Shown here one piece after another: positions 62,995 through 64,000 of a stretch of 64,000 nucleotides of DNA. Positions within the stretch are counted from its first letter, which is position 1. Each line of letters begins with the position of its first letter. Where the stretch lies: NCBI GenBank assembly GCA_930367215.1, contig OV884056.1, forward strand, positions 44,950,308 through 45,014,307, in the 5' to 3' direction. Made by a program: the position numbers and the translations under genes. This stretch comes from Pollenia angustigena (lineage: Eukaryota; Arthropoda; Insecta; Diptera; Polleniidae). The notes below the pieces were generated by a model, which saw nothing but the letters and a program-made list of their open reading frames with translations, was not told where the DNA came from and did not search any database.

Positions 62995-63414
62995 ATTAGT
63001 TTCTATATTTAATACACTCAAATTTATTTTTCAGAAAATAGCTGTGTTCATTTACTAAAAATTGTTACAAATTTGTAACAATTGGGGTAGAATTTGTAGA
63101 TGGTTCATGATCTGGAGTTGGTGATGGTGTATCCGTATCCGTATCCGTATACATTTTCATTTTCTACTTCAAGAAGCTGTTAGACATTTTATCTGCAATT
63201 TAAAAGACCGTTTATTTATTGGCGTAGGAAAAATAATTCGATTTGTAGGTAGTTTTTAGTAATTTTAGTAAAGATTATATTTTTATTGCTCGTTTTTGAT
63301 TTTAACGATGTTAACAAATTAAAATTTCAAAAAATTTCATTGAAAATTCCCGAAAAAAATTTCCCGGGATTAATTTAAATAAATGTCCCAGTAATTATTT
63401 CCCGCGTAAAAACT
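62995..63414. other. Non-coding, with a short (CGTATC)n run
   Basis: GTATCCGTATCCGTATCCGT at about 63130-63150 is a hexamer repeat. On the minus strand a 29-codon frame (MKMYTDTDTDTPSPTPDHEP...) spans it, but it does not splice in frame to Mvl exon 1 and has no other support. Confidence 0.4.
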
Positions 63415-63680
63415 CTAATGCCAACAAACCAGCAACTCTTGATGCATTGGATGCCAACATTCAATCCACCATTGACGCCATACGGCCAAATTTATTGGAG
63501 AAAGTACTAAAAAATTGGGCTGATCGAATGGACCATGTAACTCATATTTAAAGAATATGTAAATGGCATAAAATAATCTACCGGATTTTAATTAAAAAAA
63601 ATCATTTCAACAAAATTTCCGTCTTGTATTATCATTTTAAGTTCTCATGCAGCTAAAAAAAACACCCTATAGTTGTATAG
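63415..63680 (+). mobile_element. Tc1/mariner-type transposon 3' end fragment
   Basis: The frame reads TLDALDANIQSTIDAIRPNL, LEKVLKNWADRMDHVTHI, stop, resembling the C-terminus of insect Tc1/mariner transposases (AL..NI...I..I....L..V..NW..RM.H). It ends in GTTCTCATGCAGCTAAAAAA then AACACCCTAT, a typical 3' terminus. The 5' part is missing. Confidence 0.6.
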
Positions 63681-64000
63681 TTTTTTTTAACTTGAACATT
63701 TTTATTTGTAAACAAACTATTTTTTTTACCACCAAACATTATTTGTATAATATGTGGGTATCCGCATTTGTGCTAACGATATTTCTAACGATATGTCTAC
63801 TAAAATAAATAATTAAAGCAAATAGTTTTGCAAGTTCTATCTGTAAATTTTTTTTTTTTCATTTCGTTTTTGCAAAAAGTTCCCATTTCTAAATATTAAA
63901 ATGCTTCATAAATTAGGTTTTTTTTAGTTTATGAATAGAATAATTACTCAGTGTGACAGTTAAATTAAACTTTCATATAGCAATTACCTAGCACAGGATG
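63681..64000. other. Non-coding, nothing recognised
   Basis: AT-rich sequence to the window edge. The possible minus-strand donor at 63985-63990 is the only item of note. Confidence 0.4.

Noticed and set aside
63074..63190. Alternative N-terminal exon for Mvl (MKMYTDTDTDTPSPTP...)
   Set aside because: Its best donor would join out of frame with exon 1, and the repeat-driven composition explains the open frame.

Overview
The window looks like nuclear DNA of a fly, most likely a calyptrate dipteran (blowfly or house-fly relative). It is AT-rich and carries spliceosomal introns with GT/AG borders, one gene clearly orthologous to Drosophila Malvolio, an insect Ty1/copia retrotransposon, many Tc1/mariner, hAT-like and Harbinger-like relics, and dispersed repeats with hairpin ends of a kind I associate with calyptrate flies. 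The taxon is an inference. Layout: bases 1-3880 are the 3' part of a copia-type retrotransposon, with a long uninterrupted Gag-Pol frame and its 3' LTR. Bases 3881-29321 have no recognisable host gene. They are a dense bed of short inverted-repeat elements (MITEs and foldbacks), often nested, plus a decayed hAT-like element that still carries transposase pieces (20.5-22.4 kb). Bases 29871-60462 on the minus strand are one gene, Malvolio (Mvl), an NRAMP/DMT1-type proton-coupled divalent-metal transporter. I assembled 11 coding exons giving 601 residues. All splice phases agree, the reading frame totals exactly 1806 bases including the stop, and the family metal-binding signatures (DPGN, MPHN) are intact. 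The last two exons, 71 and 61 bases, are very small. They lie 7.8 and 18.9 kb from exon 9, so most of the window's right half is Mvl intron. Introns 4, 9 and 10 (7.2, 7.8 and 11.1 kb) are filled with transposon debris: four Tc1/mariner-type transposase relics, several hAT-like and Harbinger-like elements, a piggyBac-like foldback, two non-LTR retrotransposon tails and a tRNA-derived SINE. A pair of closely similar ~1.5-1.75 kb repeats in opposite orientation (46.2-47.7 kb and 60.8-62.6 kb) brackets Mvl exons 1-9. Bases 60.5-64.0 kb hold the 5' flank or 5' UTR intron of Mvl and more repeats. The only working host gene I can support is Mvl. The copia element may be a recent insertion. The rest is best read as a layered record of transposition, in which nesting order gives relative ages. 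I did not find a new multi-gene system. The most notable items are the hidden 3' exons of Mvl, the inverted repeat pair around most of its exons, a hAT-type element whose centre has become a ~130-bp near-perfect hairpin, and a hAT-like transposase family that I recognise but cannot name.
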